DNA of 64,000 bases from Ereboglobus sp. PH5-10 (GTDB lineage: Bacteria > Verrucomicrobiota > Verrucomicrobiia > Opitutales > Opitutaceae). The DNA lies in contig NZ_JAQFIP010000009.1 of assembly GCF_029504735.1 (NCBI RefSeq), positions 1-64,000 of the forward strand, in the 5' to 3' direction. This document shows, in pieces, positions 8,736 to 16,565 of this stretch (within the stretch, counting starts at the first letter, position 1; each line of letters begins with the position of its first letter). The notes under the pieces were generated by a model that was not told where the DNA came from, searched no databases, and saw nothing but the letters and a program-made list of their open reading frames with translations. Made by a program: the position numbers and the translations under genes.

Positions 8736-9188
8736 CTATGGTTGAAAAGTTACATAAATTATATCTCCGGGCACAATATATCGCAGAAGAGCGCTACCAT
8801 TTTCAAATTCTTTGTAATGGATTGAAATATTGTAATTCTTTTTATAGTTTAGTATTGAAACTTTACACGCCGAACTCATAATAAATGAAGCCCGACCCGC
8901 AGGCAGGCGGATAAGTATATTGCCAAGAGTAGTCTCGGCTGGCAGCACCATTCCCGTCCCTGATATAAAATAACCGAAGCATTCGTAATAATAGAGGCAA
9001 CGGTTATTTTTCTCAAGCCATGCAGCGCTCCGGTCATCGATGATTTTGCCCATTAGCATGTTTGTTCGAAAAATCTCGCCTTTTAACTCCGCCACCGTTA
9101 ATGGGCCTGATTCATTTTTTATTTTAGGCTGACAACCAAATAAAAACAATGCGGTATTTAAAATAAATATAATTTTAATGACATCCAT
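8736..9188 (-). CDS. Lipoprotein, candidate immunity protein for the adjacent toxin tail
   Basis: A 150-residue protein whose N-terminal helix (VIKIIFILNTALFLFGCQP) ends in a lipobox-like LFGC, so it is probably lipidated and held at a membrane on the outside of the cytoplasm. The rest has no domain I recognise. Its start codon overlaps the end of the metallopeptidase-like gene by 14 bp, implying translational coupling. A toxin followed by a small coupled gene is the usual order in polymorphic toxin cassettes. The DNA is much AT-richer than the surroundings, which suggests horizontal origin. The immunity role is inferred from position only. Confidence 0.6.
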   Translation of the reverse strand: MDVIKIIFILNTALFLFGCQPKIKNESGPLTVAELKGEIFRTNMLMGKIIDDRSAAWLEKNNRCLYYYECFGYFISGTGMVLPAETTLGNILIRLPAGRASFIMSSACKVSILNYKKNYNISIHYKEFENGSALLRYIVPGDIIYVTFQP

Positions 9189-9585
9189 ATTTTTCCTTTA
9201 TTCCATCTATAAATTTATTCACTTGATTGCGTATTTTATTAAACTGATCAACTCTCTCTGGGCTGCCTGCAATTGCATCCATAACACTGTGTGATCCATA
9301 TGAGGTTCGTGCAGAATCTTTTGATTTCAGTGAGCCATACATACTTGTTGCACCTGTAGTTCTTAAACGGTTTTCTATCAATTCGATATTTGCCCCTTCC
9401 ATGCCCAAATCAAGATTGGCTCCTACGCTTGATGTAATTCTGTAATTCGTGGGTGTGTCGTATCGATTTATTCGGGCTACAGCGTGTCCTAATTCGTGTC
9501 CTAAAATAATATATGCATTATTTGATAATTCGGGTGATGCTAGGGGATTTTTGAAAGGGTCAGGACGCTGTTTGTTGATTCTCAT
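9175..9585 (-). CDS. M91-like zinc metallopeptidase toxin domain, truncated C-terminal tail
   Basis: A 136-residue fragment with the zinc-binding signature ILGHELGHAVA near residue 30 (HExxH), followed by an ANIELIENRLRTTGATSMYG segment. This arrangement resembles the NleD/M91-type effector domain found at the C-terminus of Rhs and other polymorphic toxins. The large delivery region that would normally precede it is missing: the frame starts inside a 43-bp tandem repeat and its first ~14 residues are encoded by that repeat. It is likely an orphan toxin tail, perhaps a displaced cassette or a decayed gene. Low GC. Whether it is expressed is unknown. Confidence 0.6.
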   Translation of the reverse strand: MRINKQRPDPFKNPLASPELSNNAYIILGHELGHAVARINRYDTPTNYRITSSVGANLDLGMEGANIELIENRLRTTGATSMYGSLKSKDSARTSYGSHSVMDAIAGSPERVDQFNKIRNQVNKFIDGIKEKYGCH

Positions 9586-9629
9586 AGGGATTTTTGAAAG
9601 GGTCAGGACGCTGTTTGTTGATTCTCATA
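9544..9629. repeat. 43-bp tandem direct repeat, two copies
   Basis: Units 9544-9586 and 9587-9629 are identical (start GGGATTTTTGAAAGGG). The start codon of the toxin fragment (9583-9585) lies inside the first unit. The last bases of the second unit run into the 455-bp duplicated segment that begins near 9614. Confidence 0.85.
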
Positions 9630-9854
9630 GACCTTAATTTGATTTCCACGCACGTATTTGCGACCGCTTGAGGGCCTGCCCAAGTCCAGCTTTTTCACAA
9701 TCCACCAAACCGGCGCGCCGGTCGGCGACGCCTCCCGGCGCGATTCCATTGGCTCCGCCTTGCGATTGTTGCGGTCGATCAGGCGGTAACGGGCATTCGG
9801 ATACTGGATTTGCATCATGCGGGGCATGCCCGCGATGCTCCGACTCCCGTTCAT
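9603..9854 (-). pseudogene. RAYT-like (TnpA_REP) transposase relic, copy 1
   Basis: The N-terminal part (MMQIQYPNARYRLIDRNNRK) matches the start of REP-associated tyrosine transposases (IQYPGAxYHVxNRGN type), but the catalytic His-hydrophobic-His region and the Tyr are absent. The frame jumps to a short tail (VWWIVKKLDLGRPSSGRKYV). It looks like an internally deleted relic of about 80 codons. An almost identical relic lies at 11398-11670 within the duplicated segment. Confidence 0.5.
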
Positions 9855-10069
9855 TCGGTCAACTTAATTAATCAACAATCATGGACCCGGTCCCTTCAAA
9901 AAATTCCTAGGATGCCGACTGCCGGTCTTCCTCCGTGACGACGGATACGGTCGTGTTCACGATGCGAAAACTTGCGAGCGAACTGGCGGATCGCCAGAAC
10001 ATGAGGGCGGGCGCGGAACAGGCGCAGAGGAGCAAAACCAAGGGAAGCAACGTGCTGTTGGGAATGAGG
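9614..10069. repeat. 455-bp direct duplication, left copy
   Basis: This segment is nearly identical to 11430-11884 in the same orientation. It carries a RAYT-like relic and the last ~160 bp of the efflux gene. The match ends abruptly near 10069, where the downstream sequence becomes a short inverted repeat instead of the rest of the efflux gene. Confidence 0.85.
9907..10069 (-). pseudogene. 3' fragment of the Bcr/CflA-type efflux gene (duplicated)
   Basis: The reading frame (LVLLLCACSAPALMFWRSAS onward) repeats the C-terminal ~50 residues of the intact efflux protein at 11722-12993 with a few substitutions. Nothing upstream of it in this copy continues the gene, so it is a duplicated tail and not a functional unit. 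Confidence 0.8.
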
Positions 10070-10077
10070 CAATCCGC

Positions 10078-10156
10078 GGAGACAGGTAACATGACAGCCA
10101 AAGTCTACCCCGCTTACCCGTAGTTCTCGACTCTGAGTCTCATGTTACCTGTCTCC
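10078..10156. repeat. 17-bp perfect inverted repeat next to the duplication boundary
   Basis: GGAGACAGGTAACATGA (10078-10094) is the exact reverse complement of 10140-10156, with 45 bp between. It starts 9 bp from the point where similarity between the two duplicated segments stops, so it may be an end of the element that caused the duplication. I see no supportable gene in 10157-10545. Confidence 0.6.
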
Positions 10157-10545
10157 ATTTTCACCTTTCGCGACAAACGTGTGGATGTTCACGTCCTCTC
10201 GTTTCACAAAGGCCTTTTGTGTCATGCCGCTTGCATCAAAGCGCGCGAACAACTCCTCCCCTCTCCTCGCATCCATTATGCGCCGACCACGCGAATCTCA
10301 CCTCCTTTTCCGCTTCAATTGTTTCCATTCCGCCCAGCATACCGGGTTTTCTTCCCGAATGTCACGGGGTGGGTCGCCGGATGCTCATTTACGTTTGCCA
10401 TGCTCGTCGTAAATACGACTGTAGCGCGGCAATATGGCGACAAATGTGGACGCCTGTCCGGCAACACTTCGGGATTATCGTAAAAATGCTACGCGCTCAA
10501 TTCGGCAAAATCACGGATATCAATTCGGCGCGTAACACGTTGGTT

Positions 10546-11361
10546 TCACTTTTGCATTTTAGCCGAAGTTGCCATGCCATTTGACATGGTTGGCGTGGCT
10601 GGTTCACTTTTAGTGTATCTCTGGAAAACCCACGCTAGCCTATCCAATTCTAAAATAATGAAAAACTCATTGAGTTCTTGCTTTGTTACGGCACCGCGAA
10701 TTTTTTTCTTTCCATAAGTGTATATTCTAAAAATATGCTCACCCATTTGAACAATGCAATCAGGATACATCCGGTCGAATTTTGCGGGATTGGCAGAGGT
10801 AATTTTTTTTTGCTTGAGCCAATTTCTTATACTTTTATTGCGCGCCTCGTCAGCGATCAATATTTTCGTATTGTTCAATTTGTTAAATGATATAGAATAT
10901 TGAGCGCCCCCCTTTTTTTCAGGTGCCTTATTTAGGATATCGCGTTGCTTTTTTGACATCTCAGAAGGCGACAACACCAAATCACGAAAACGCCATGCCA
11001 TTTTATCCAATTCAAAATACCGATACAATTCGGCAAGCTCATCCCTCGTCAAGGCTCCACGCTCTTTTTTTTCGTGATTATCGACGTAAACCCACAATTC
11101 ACGCCCCCCTAAAAAGACAACACAAGCCGGCGTCACCGCTCCAAGTTTATTTAAAAGCGCCCCTCTATCAAGCGACAGAATTTCCTTTTCTTCAATCCAT
11201 GCCTTAAGTTTCTGAACTTGCACTTCATCTACAATAGATATTTTCATATTATCTAATAATATAGGGAATGCGATTGCGCATTTTGTTTCACCGTCATCAT
11301 TCGATAGAACATTTATTATTAAGACAAAATACAATAATGATAGTAATATTTTCTTTTTCAT
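10546..11361 (-). CDS. Exported protein of unknown function with two tandem ~100-residue repeats
   Basis: About 271 residues with an N-terminal signal-like helix (KKKILLSLLYFVLIINVLS). The mature part consists of two similar halves. In the first, KISIVDEVQVQKLKAWIEEK, then CVVFLGGRELWVYV, then RGALTRDELAELYRYFELDK followed by MAWRFRDL. In the second, KILIADEARNKSIRNWLKQK, then CIVQMGEHIFRIYT, then RGAVTKQELNEFFIILELDR followed by LAWVFQRY. I do not recognise the domain. Several in-frame Met codons precede the chosen one (11367, 11373, 11391). It is AT-rich and enclosed by the two copies of the 455-bp duplication, which suggests it came with, or was caught by, a mobile segment. Confidence 0.65.
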   Translation of the reverse strand: MKKKILLSLLYFVLIINVLSNDDGETKCAIAFPILLDNMKISIVDEVQVQKLKAWIEEKEILSLDRGALLNKLGAVTPACVVFLGGRELWVYVDNHEKKERGALTRDELAELYRYFELDKMAWRFRDLVLSPSEMSKKQRDILNKAPEKKGGAQYSISFNKLNNTKILIADEARNKSIRNWLKQKKITSANPAKFDRMYPDCIVQMGEHIFRIYTYGKKKIRGAVTKQELNEFFIILELDRLAWVFQRYTKSEPATPTMSNGMATSAKMQK

Positions 11362-11397
11362 ATTCATTTCCATACAATTAATTCCATCCAATCATTT

Positions 11398-11670
11398 TCA
11401 CTGATGGGGCAAATGGGAACGGGCCGGGTTTTGTTGATTTTCATAGGTGTTGATTTGATTTCCACGCACGTATTTGCGACCGCTTGAGGGCCTGCCCAAG
11501 TTCAGCTTTTTCGCAATCCACCAAACTGGCGCACGGGTCAGCGTCTCCTCCCGACGCGACTCCATTGGCTCCGCCTTGTAATTGTTGCGGTCGACCAGGC
11601 GGTAACGGACATTCGGATACTGGATTTGCATCATGCGGGGCATGCCCGCGATGCTCCGACTCCCCTTCAT
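11398..11670 (-). pseudogene. RAYT-like (TnpA_REP) transposase relic, copy 2
   Basis: Nearly the same sequence as the relic at 9603-9854 (MMQIQYPNVRYRLVDRNNYK, then VWWIAKKLNLGRPSSGRKYV). It has the N-terminal IQYPNxRYRLxDRNN block and lacks the catalytic region. It lies just 3' of the efflux gene on the same strand and is part of the original arrangement from which the left duplicate probably derived. Confidence 0.5.
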
Positions 11671-11884
11671 TCGGTCAACTTAATTAATCAACGAGCATGA
11701 GCCCGATCCCTTCAAAAACTCCTAGGATACCGACCGCCGGTCTTCCTCCGTGGAGACGGACACGGTTGTGTTCACGATGCGAAAACTTGCGAGCGAACTG
11801 GCGGATCGCCAGAACATGAGGGCGAGCGCGGAACAGGCGCAGAGGAGCAAAACCAGGGGAAGCAACGTGCCGTTGGGAATGAGT
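11430..11884. repeat. 455-bp direct duplication, right (original-context) copy
   Basis: Matches 9614-10069 with a small number of substitutions and about one indel. Here the similarity runs into an intact efflux gene, so this is likely the source copy. The 1.36 kb between the copies includes the two-repeat exported protein and could be lost by recombination between the copies. Confidence 0.85.
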
Positions 11885-12993
11885 CCAAGCAGAATGCCCG
11901 CCCCTCCGCCGATGACGTATTGCACCACGCCGAGCAACGCGGAGGCGGTGCCCGCACGCTGGGCGCTGACACAGTAAATGGCCTCGGAGGTGAGCCCGCC
12001 GAACAAAAAACTAAGGCTGGATATCGCACAGAACAACAGCCCGCAAACAACGACCGCGTTTTCAACGCCGAGCAGCAGGGCCGCGAGCAGCACGCCAAGG
12101 CAACCGAGGTGGACAGTAAAGCCAAACCTAAGATTTTTCCGCACACTCATGCGGGAGCATAAATACATGTTCCACTGCCCAACCAGAATCATGCCGACGG
12201 AATAGGCCGCAAACATGATGCTGTAGACAGTTGGCGACATCCCGAAATGCGTCATGAAAATAAAGGACGACCCGCTGATGTAAGTGAAGAGCGTTCCCAT
12301 GATCAGTCCGCTGGAGAGCGCCATTCCGAGGTAACGCCGGTTCTTTATAATCTCCCAGTAGTCTTTGAATACGCCCGCGGGAGTGAGGCGCGAACGCATC
12401 TGGATCGGCTGGGTTTCAGGAATGAAAAAACACGCGAACCCCCATGCGGCCAAGGCGAAGACCACGAGAACCCAAAAGATCGCGCGCCAGCCCATGAGGC
12501 TGAGTATCACACCACCAATGATGGGCGCAAGGATCGGAGAGATCGACTGCACCTGAATAAGAAAGGTGTATATCCTTGTCGCCTGGTTCGCCTCATACAG
12601 GTCGCTGACAATGGCGCGCGGAATAACAAGACCGGTTGCCCCGCCGATTCCCTGAAGAAGCCTGCCGGTCATGAGCATGGTGGCGTTCGTGGAAACAGCC
12701 ACCAGGCAGGAAGCCGCGCCGAAGAGGACAACGCCGGCGAGCAACGGTATGCGCCGCCCAAGACCATCCGCAATCGGCCCGCTGATCGCCTGCCCGAGCG
12801 CGAGTCCGATGAGGAACACGGAAAGCGACACCGGCATCAATCCGGCGCGGAGATTAAGGTCGGACTCGATGACGTTGAAGGCGGGCAGGTATATGTCGAT
12901 CGCTATGGAATCGAATGCGGTAAAGGCGCCCAGCAGGACGAGCAGGCCCAGCGTGGCTTCCTTTTTTCCACTGATGACGTGTTGATTCTTCAT
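11722..12993 (-). CDS. Bcr/CflA-type multidrug efflux MFS transporter
   Basis: A 423-residue, 12-helix drug:proton antiporter. After a short cytoplasmic start (MKNQHVISGKKEATLGLLVL) come FDSIAIDIYLPAFNVIESDL in helix 1 and the MFS loop motif GPIADGLGRRIPLL between helices 2 and 3, both typical of the DHA1 Bcr/CflA subgroup. The ATG at 12993 has a good ribosome site (GAGAGGAAAC); a longer reading to 13083 lacks one. It is 59 bp downstream of a TetR regulator on the same strand, the usual layout of a locally controlled efflux pump. Substrate unknown. Confidence 0.9.
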   Translation of the reverse strand: MKNQHVISGKKEATLGLLVLLGAFTAFDSIAIDIYLPAFNVIESDLNLRAGLMPVSLSVFLIGLALGQAISGPIADGLGRRIPLLAGVVLFGAASCLVAVSTNATMLMTGRLLQGIGGATGLVIPRAIVSDLYEANQATRIYTFLIQVQSISPILAPIIGGVILSLMGWRAIFWVLVVFALAAWGFACFFIPETQPIQMRSRLTPAGVFKDYWEIIKNRRYLGMALSSGLIMGTLFTYISGSSFIFMTHFGMSPTVYSIMFAAYSVGMILVGQWNMYLCSRMSVRKNLRFGFTVHLGCLGVLLAALLLGVENAVVVCGLLFCAISSLSFLFGGLTSEAIYCVSAQRAGTASALLGVVQYVIGGGAGILLGLIPNGTLLPLVLLLCACSALALMFWRSASSLASFRIVNTTVSVSTEEDRRSVS

Positions 12994-13052
12994 AATAGTT
13001 TCCTCTCCGGTATCCGGAATCTTGTTGAATGCGGCGGCGCGCGACGCGCCCG

Positions 13053-13625
13053 CTACTTGATTGCGAGGCAAAAAAGCGCCCACATCGCATCAAGGCGTTT
13101 TTGGAATTTCTCATGTCCCCCGTAGAGCAGCTCCGCCTGGAGGCTGTCGATGATCCCGATGTAGGCCGCGGCAAGCTGCCGGGAGGTCATTCGTGATGGC
13201 GGCAGGTTCTTGAAGACGTTCTGCACAATCTGCTCAATCCCGTCGAAATAACCCTGCATGGACTTCGCGATCTTTTTTTCGATTGACCGCGGGGGAACGT
13301 AGGCGGCGTTGAGGATGAAGCGCAGCTGCGGGCTGGACTCGAAGCGCCGGCCAGTTTCGCGAAGGAACGCGGAAAGACGTTTTTCGGGGGTTCCGGGTTC
13401 GTTGAGGAATTGTTGTGTGTAGGAAAGCTCCTGCTCAATTACGAGAGCCACAAGATCGAGGAAAAGCTCGGTCTTGCCCGCAAAGTGAGCGTAGAGGCCG
13501 GGGGTTTTGATCCCGACATCCTTTGCGATTTCGGACATGGCCGTGCCATCGAACCCTTGCGAGGCGAATCGTTTTAAGGCCGCCCGCCTAATTTTGTCCT
13601 GAGTTGTCATTCTCTTTGCGTGCAT
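13053..13625 (-). CDS. TetR-family transcriptional regulator
   Basis: A 190-residue repressor. The N-terminal helix-turn-helix is clear: RRAALKRFASQGFDGTAMSE, then IAKDVGIKTPGLYAHFAGKT (about residues 12-51), followed by the helical ligand-binding domain that is variable in this family. It precedes the efflux gene on the same strand and probably represses the pair in response to a pump substrate. An alternative start lies five codons downstream (13610). The upstream bases (TTAATGAGCGTTAATTAA near 13636) are AT-rich with inverted TTAA elements that could hold the operator. Confidence 0.9.
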   Translation of the reverse strand: MHAKRMTTQDKIRRAALKRFASQGFDGTAMSEIAKDVGIKTPGLYAHFAGKTELFLDLVALVIEQELSYTQQFLNEPGTPEKRLSAFLRETGRRFESSPQLRFILNAAYVPPRSIEKKIAKSMQGYFDGIEQIVQNVFKNLPPSRMTSRQLAAAYIGIIDSLQAELLYGGHEKFQKRLDAMWALFCLAIK

Positions 13626-14077
13626 GAATTGCTTAATGAGCGTTAATTAAAAAAAGGCGCCCCATTCATCAGATTATTCGAGGCAGTCAACGATTTTATC
13701 CCGGGAACCGGGCGAACAAAAAAATCGAAGGCGGCATGACGGCGGGCGGAAGGAGAATTCCGAGGGAGGGCGGGACGGAATGGCGCAGGCAAAGGCGGCG
13801 CAGCCATGGCGAACCGCCGCCTCGCGCGAAACCCGCCCGACGCATAATCCGCCACGTTCCAACGTATTGGAATTGCGCAAAAGAAATATCGGCGCCACCT
13901 TTCAGGCGACAACCATCCTTATCCCGGCGCCATTCCGCCAGGGCATCCGCAAAAGGCGTTCGCAAAAAGCCGCTCCCAATTTTTTCCCGCAAATCTGCGT
14001 GAAATTTTTCAGCGATTCGGATTCAATTTGAAGCTCCATCGCATTTTTCCGCACCATCACATCCGCCACGATCCCTC
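13626..14077. other. Intergenic region between tetR-like gene and second pit gene
   Basis: About 450 bp with no gene I can support. The AT-rich right end (13999-14077) and the TTAA-rich left end are the likely promoter zones of the flanking genes. The GC-rich centre gives only overlapping reading frames without family features. Confidence 0.5.
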
Positions 14078-15136
14078 ATGACACTCTTCCTGATCGTCCT
14101 GCTGACCGCGCTCGCCTTTGAATACATCAACGGCTTCCACGACACAGCCAACTCCATCGCCACTGTCGTCTCGACCAAGGTGCTCACGCCGCGCCAGGCG
14201 ATCCTGCTGGCCACGGTCATGAACCTCGCCGGCGCGCTCATCATGGGCACCAGCGTGGCGAAGACAATCGGCGCGGGAATCGTGGACACCAGCGTGATCG
14301 CGATGCCCACGGTGCTCTGCGCGCTGCTCGGCGCGATTTTTTGGAACGTCTTGACTTGGTGGCTCGGCCTGCCGTCGAGCTCCAGCCATGCGCTCATCGG
14401 CGGGCTCTGCGGCGCGGCGCTCGCCTCCACGCACGGCGACTGGAGCGTGCTCCACTGGGCCACCGGCCTCTGGCCCAAGGTCGTCGGCCCCATGTTAATC
14501 GCACCGTGCGTCGGGTTTGTGGTGGCGGCGATCGTCATGTTCACGCTTTACAAGGCGTTGAGCCGCGTGCGACCGCGCTTCATCAACATGATTTTCGGAA
14601 AGCTCCAGGTGATGAGCGCCGCGTGGATGGGTTTCAGCCACGGCTCCAACGACGCGCAAAAAACCATGGGCATCGTCACCCTCGCGCTCCTCACCGGCAC
14701 GCAAACAGGCGCGTTCAAGGACCTGCCCGAATGGCTCTCGTTCCTGCGCGTCGAGACGATGGAAGTGCACACCTGGGTCATCATCGCCTGCGCGCTCACC
14801 ATGGCCGCCGGCACCGCCGCGGGCGGCTGGCGCATCATCAAAACCATGGGCCACAAGATGGTAAAACTTCAGCCCATAAACGGCTTCGCCGCCGAGACAA
14901 CCGCCGCCATGGTCATCGAAACCGCCACGCATTTCGGCGTGCCGCTCTCGACCACACATGTCATCTCGACCTCGATCATGGGCGTCGGCTCGGTGAAGCG
15001 TTTCAGCGCGGTCAAATGGGGCATTGTCGGGCGCATCGTCTGGGCATGGGTGCTCACCATACCGGTGACGGGACTGATCGGCTACGGCCTGATGCGACTC
15101 GCGCACTTGCTATTTTCATTTGAATGGATGGCATAA
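14078..15136 (+). CDS. pit: Low-affinity inorganic phosphate transporter, Pit family (copy 2)
   Basis: A 352-residue paralogue of the transporter at 6512-7582, with both PiT signatures intact (EYINGFHDTANSIATVVSTK and GFSHGSNDAQKTMGIVTLA) and the same C-terminal layout, so it should be a working phosphate symporter. It differs mainly by lacking a short stretch after position ~130 (SSVDAAGNIIG in copy 1). It has no DUF47 partner of its own. The local near-identity of the two genes points to a recent duplication or ongoing gene conversion. Confidence 0.92.
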   Translation: MTLFLIVLLTALAFEYINGFHDTANSIATVVSTKVLTPRQAILLATVMNLAGALIMGTSVAKTIGAGIVDTSVIAMPTVLCALLGAIFWNVLTWWLGLPSSSSHALIGGLCGAALASTHGDWSVLHWATGLWPKVVGPMLIAPCVGFVVAAIVMFTLYKALSRVRPRFINMIFGKLQVMSAAWMGFSHGSNDAQKTMGIVTLALLTGTQTGAFKDLPEWLSFLRVETMEVHTWVIIACALTMAAGTAAGGWRIIKTMGHKMVKLQPINGFAAETTAAMVIETATHFGVPLSTTHVISTSIMGVGSVKRFSAVKWGIVGRIVWAWVLTIPVTGLIGYGLMRLAHLLFSFEWMA

Positions 15137-15181
15137 ACCGAGCGCCCGTTTTTCGGCTCCCGGAAAACCCGCACGCACAAC

Positions 15182-16333
15182 ATGAACGACGCCGCTGGCA
15201 AAAACACAATCGAACGCGCCGAACCCGGGGAAGTCGGGATCGTGCAACCGCGCGATTTTGTTTCGACCGGCGAGTTTGTTTTTGAAAGCGGCCAGAAACT
15301 CCCCGGCTTCACGCTTCGCTACGAAACCTACGGACGCCTCAACCCCGCGCGCGACAACGCCATCCTCATCTGCCACGCACTCAGCGGCGATCACCACAGC
15401 GCCGGCATCCACACCCTCGCCGACCGCAAGCCCGGCTGGTGGAACAACCTCATCGGCCCCGGCAAGGCGGTCGACACCAACCACTGGTTTGTCATCTGCT
15501 CCAACTGCCTCGGCGGCTGCCAGGGCTCGACCGGCCCCTCCACGATCAACCCGCAAACGGGCCGCGTGTTCGGCATGACGTTTCCCTTTGTCACCATCCG
15601 CGACATGGTGCGCGCGCAAAAACGCCTGATCGACTCCCTCGGCATCGAATCGCTCTACGCCGTGATCGGCGGCTCGATGGGCGGCATGCAAGTCCTCCAA
15701 TGGGGCATCGAGTATCCCGCCTTTGTCCGCAAACTCCTGCCCATGGCCACCACCGCCCGCGAAAGCGCGCAAGGCATCGGCTTCAACGAAGTCGGACGCC
15801 AGGCCATCATGCAGGATCGCGACTGGAACCACGGCGACTATCCCAAAAACGGAGGTCCGCGCGTGGGGCTCGCCATCGCGCGCATGATGGCGCACATCAC
15901 CTACGTCTCCGACGCGAGCATGGACCGCAAGTTCGGGCGCAAGCGCACCGCCGCCGAAAGCTCCACCGCCGCCTACACATTCGACGCGCAGTTCGAGGTC
16001 GAAAGCTACCTGCGCTACCAGGGCGAGGCTTTCATCAATCGTTTCGACGCGAACTCCTATCTCTACATCACGCGCGCCATCGACCACTTCGACCTCGCCG
16101 AGGCCCACGGTTCGCTTGAAAAAGCCTTCGAGAAAATCGAGGCCGAAACACTCGTCGTCGGCTTCACGAGCGACTGGCTGTTTCCCCCGGATCAAAACCG
16201 CGAAATTGTCCTCGCCCTGCTCCGCGAAGGCAAGCGCGCCAGCTATGCCGAAATCACGACCGACCTCGGCCACGACTCCTTCCTGCTCGAATCCGAGGAA
16301 CTCTACGCCCTCGTGCGCGGTTTTTTGAAGTAG
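15182..16333 (+). CDS. metX: Homoserine O-acetyltransferase
   Basis: A 383-residue cytoplasmic alpha/beta-hydrolase-fold enzyme that acetylates (or in some relatives succinylates) L-homoserine at the entry to methionine synthesis. The early FTLRYETYGRLNPARDNAIL segment, the nucleophile elbow VIGGSMGGMQVLQWG (Ser near residue 164), the catalytic Asp in FTSDWLFPPDQ and the His in GHDSFLLES complete the triad. The length is typical. It follows the second pit gene by 45 bp on the same strand but is unrelated in function. Acyl donor choice cannot be fixed by eye. Confidence 0.95.
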   Translation: MNDAAGKNTIERAEPGEVGIVQPRDFVSTGEFVFESGQKLPGFTLRYETYGRLNPARDNAILICHALSGDHHSAGIHTLADRKPGWWNNLIGPGKAVDTNHWFVICSNCLGGCQGSTGPSTINPQTGRVFGMTFPFVTIRDMVRAQKRLIDSLGIESLYAVIGGSMGGMQVLQWGIEYPAFVRKLLPMATTARESAQGIGFNEVGRQAIMQDRDWNHGDYPKNGGPRVGLAIARMMAHITYVSDASMDRKFGRKRTAAESSTAAYTFDAQFEVESYLRYQGEAFINRFDANSYLYITRAIDHFDLAEAHGSLEKAFEKIEAETLVVGFTSDWLFPPDQNREIVLALLREGKRASYAEITTDLGHDSFLLESEELYALVRGFLK

Positions 16334-16565
16334 GAGCGGCGCGCATGCGCCAGGGCGACGCGGGATGCGTTTTGGTTCCGGGCATCGCAAAAAAACGCGG
16401 CCGCGCGCGCTTTCTTTCGACGTGCCCGCCGCGGTGATGCGACTGTTGCGGAGGCGGACGGTCTCGCGGTTCTCAAAACACTGGCGTCCTCGGTTGATGA
16501 ACACCGCGCCCAGGCAACCGGGAAAGCGCCGGCCGGAAACATGCGCCGAAAGTGAATTCGCGCCC
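16334..16565. other. Intergenic region downstream of metX
   Basis: 230 bp between convergent genes. It contains several short GC-rich inverted motifs (for example GGCGCGCATGCGCC near 16337) but no clear terminator with a T-run and no gene. Confidence 0.4.

Noticed and set aside
10157-10545. Overlapping short rightward frames after the 17-bp inverted repeat
   Set aside because: Three frames are open at once, none shows a known motif or ribosome site; might be decayed insertion-sequence DNA but cannot be supported.
13643-14031. Short frames on both strands between the tetR-like gene and pit
   Set aside because: Arginine-rich and overlapping on both strands, as expected from GC-rich non-coding DNA.
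15116-16504. A 462-codon leftward frame opposite metX
   Set aside because: Pure antisense frame of a well-supported gene in high-GC DNA; it has no family features.
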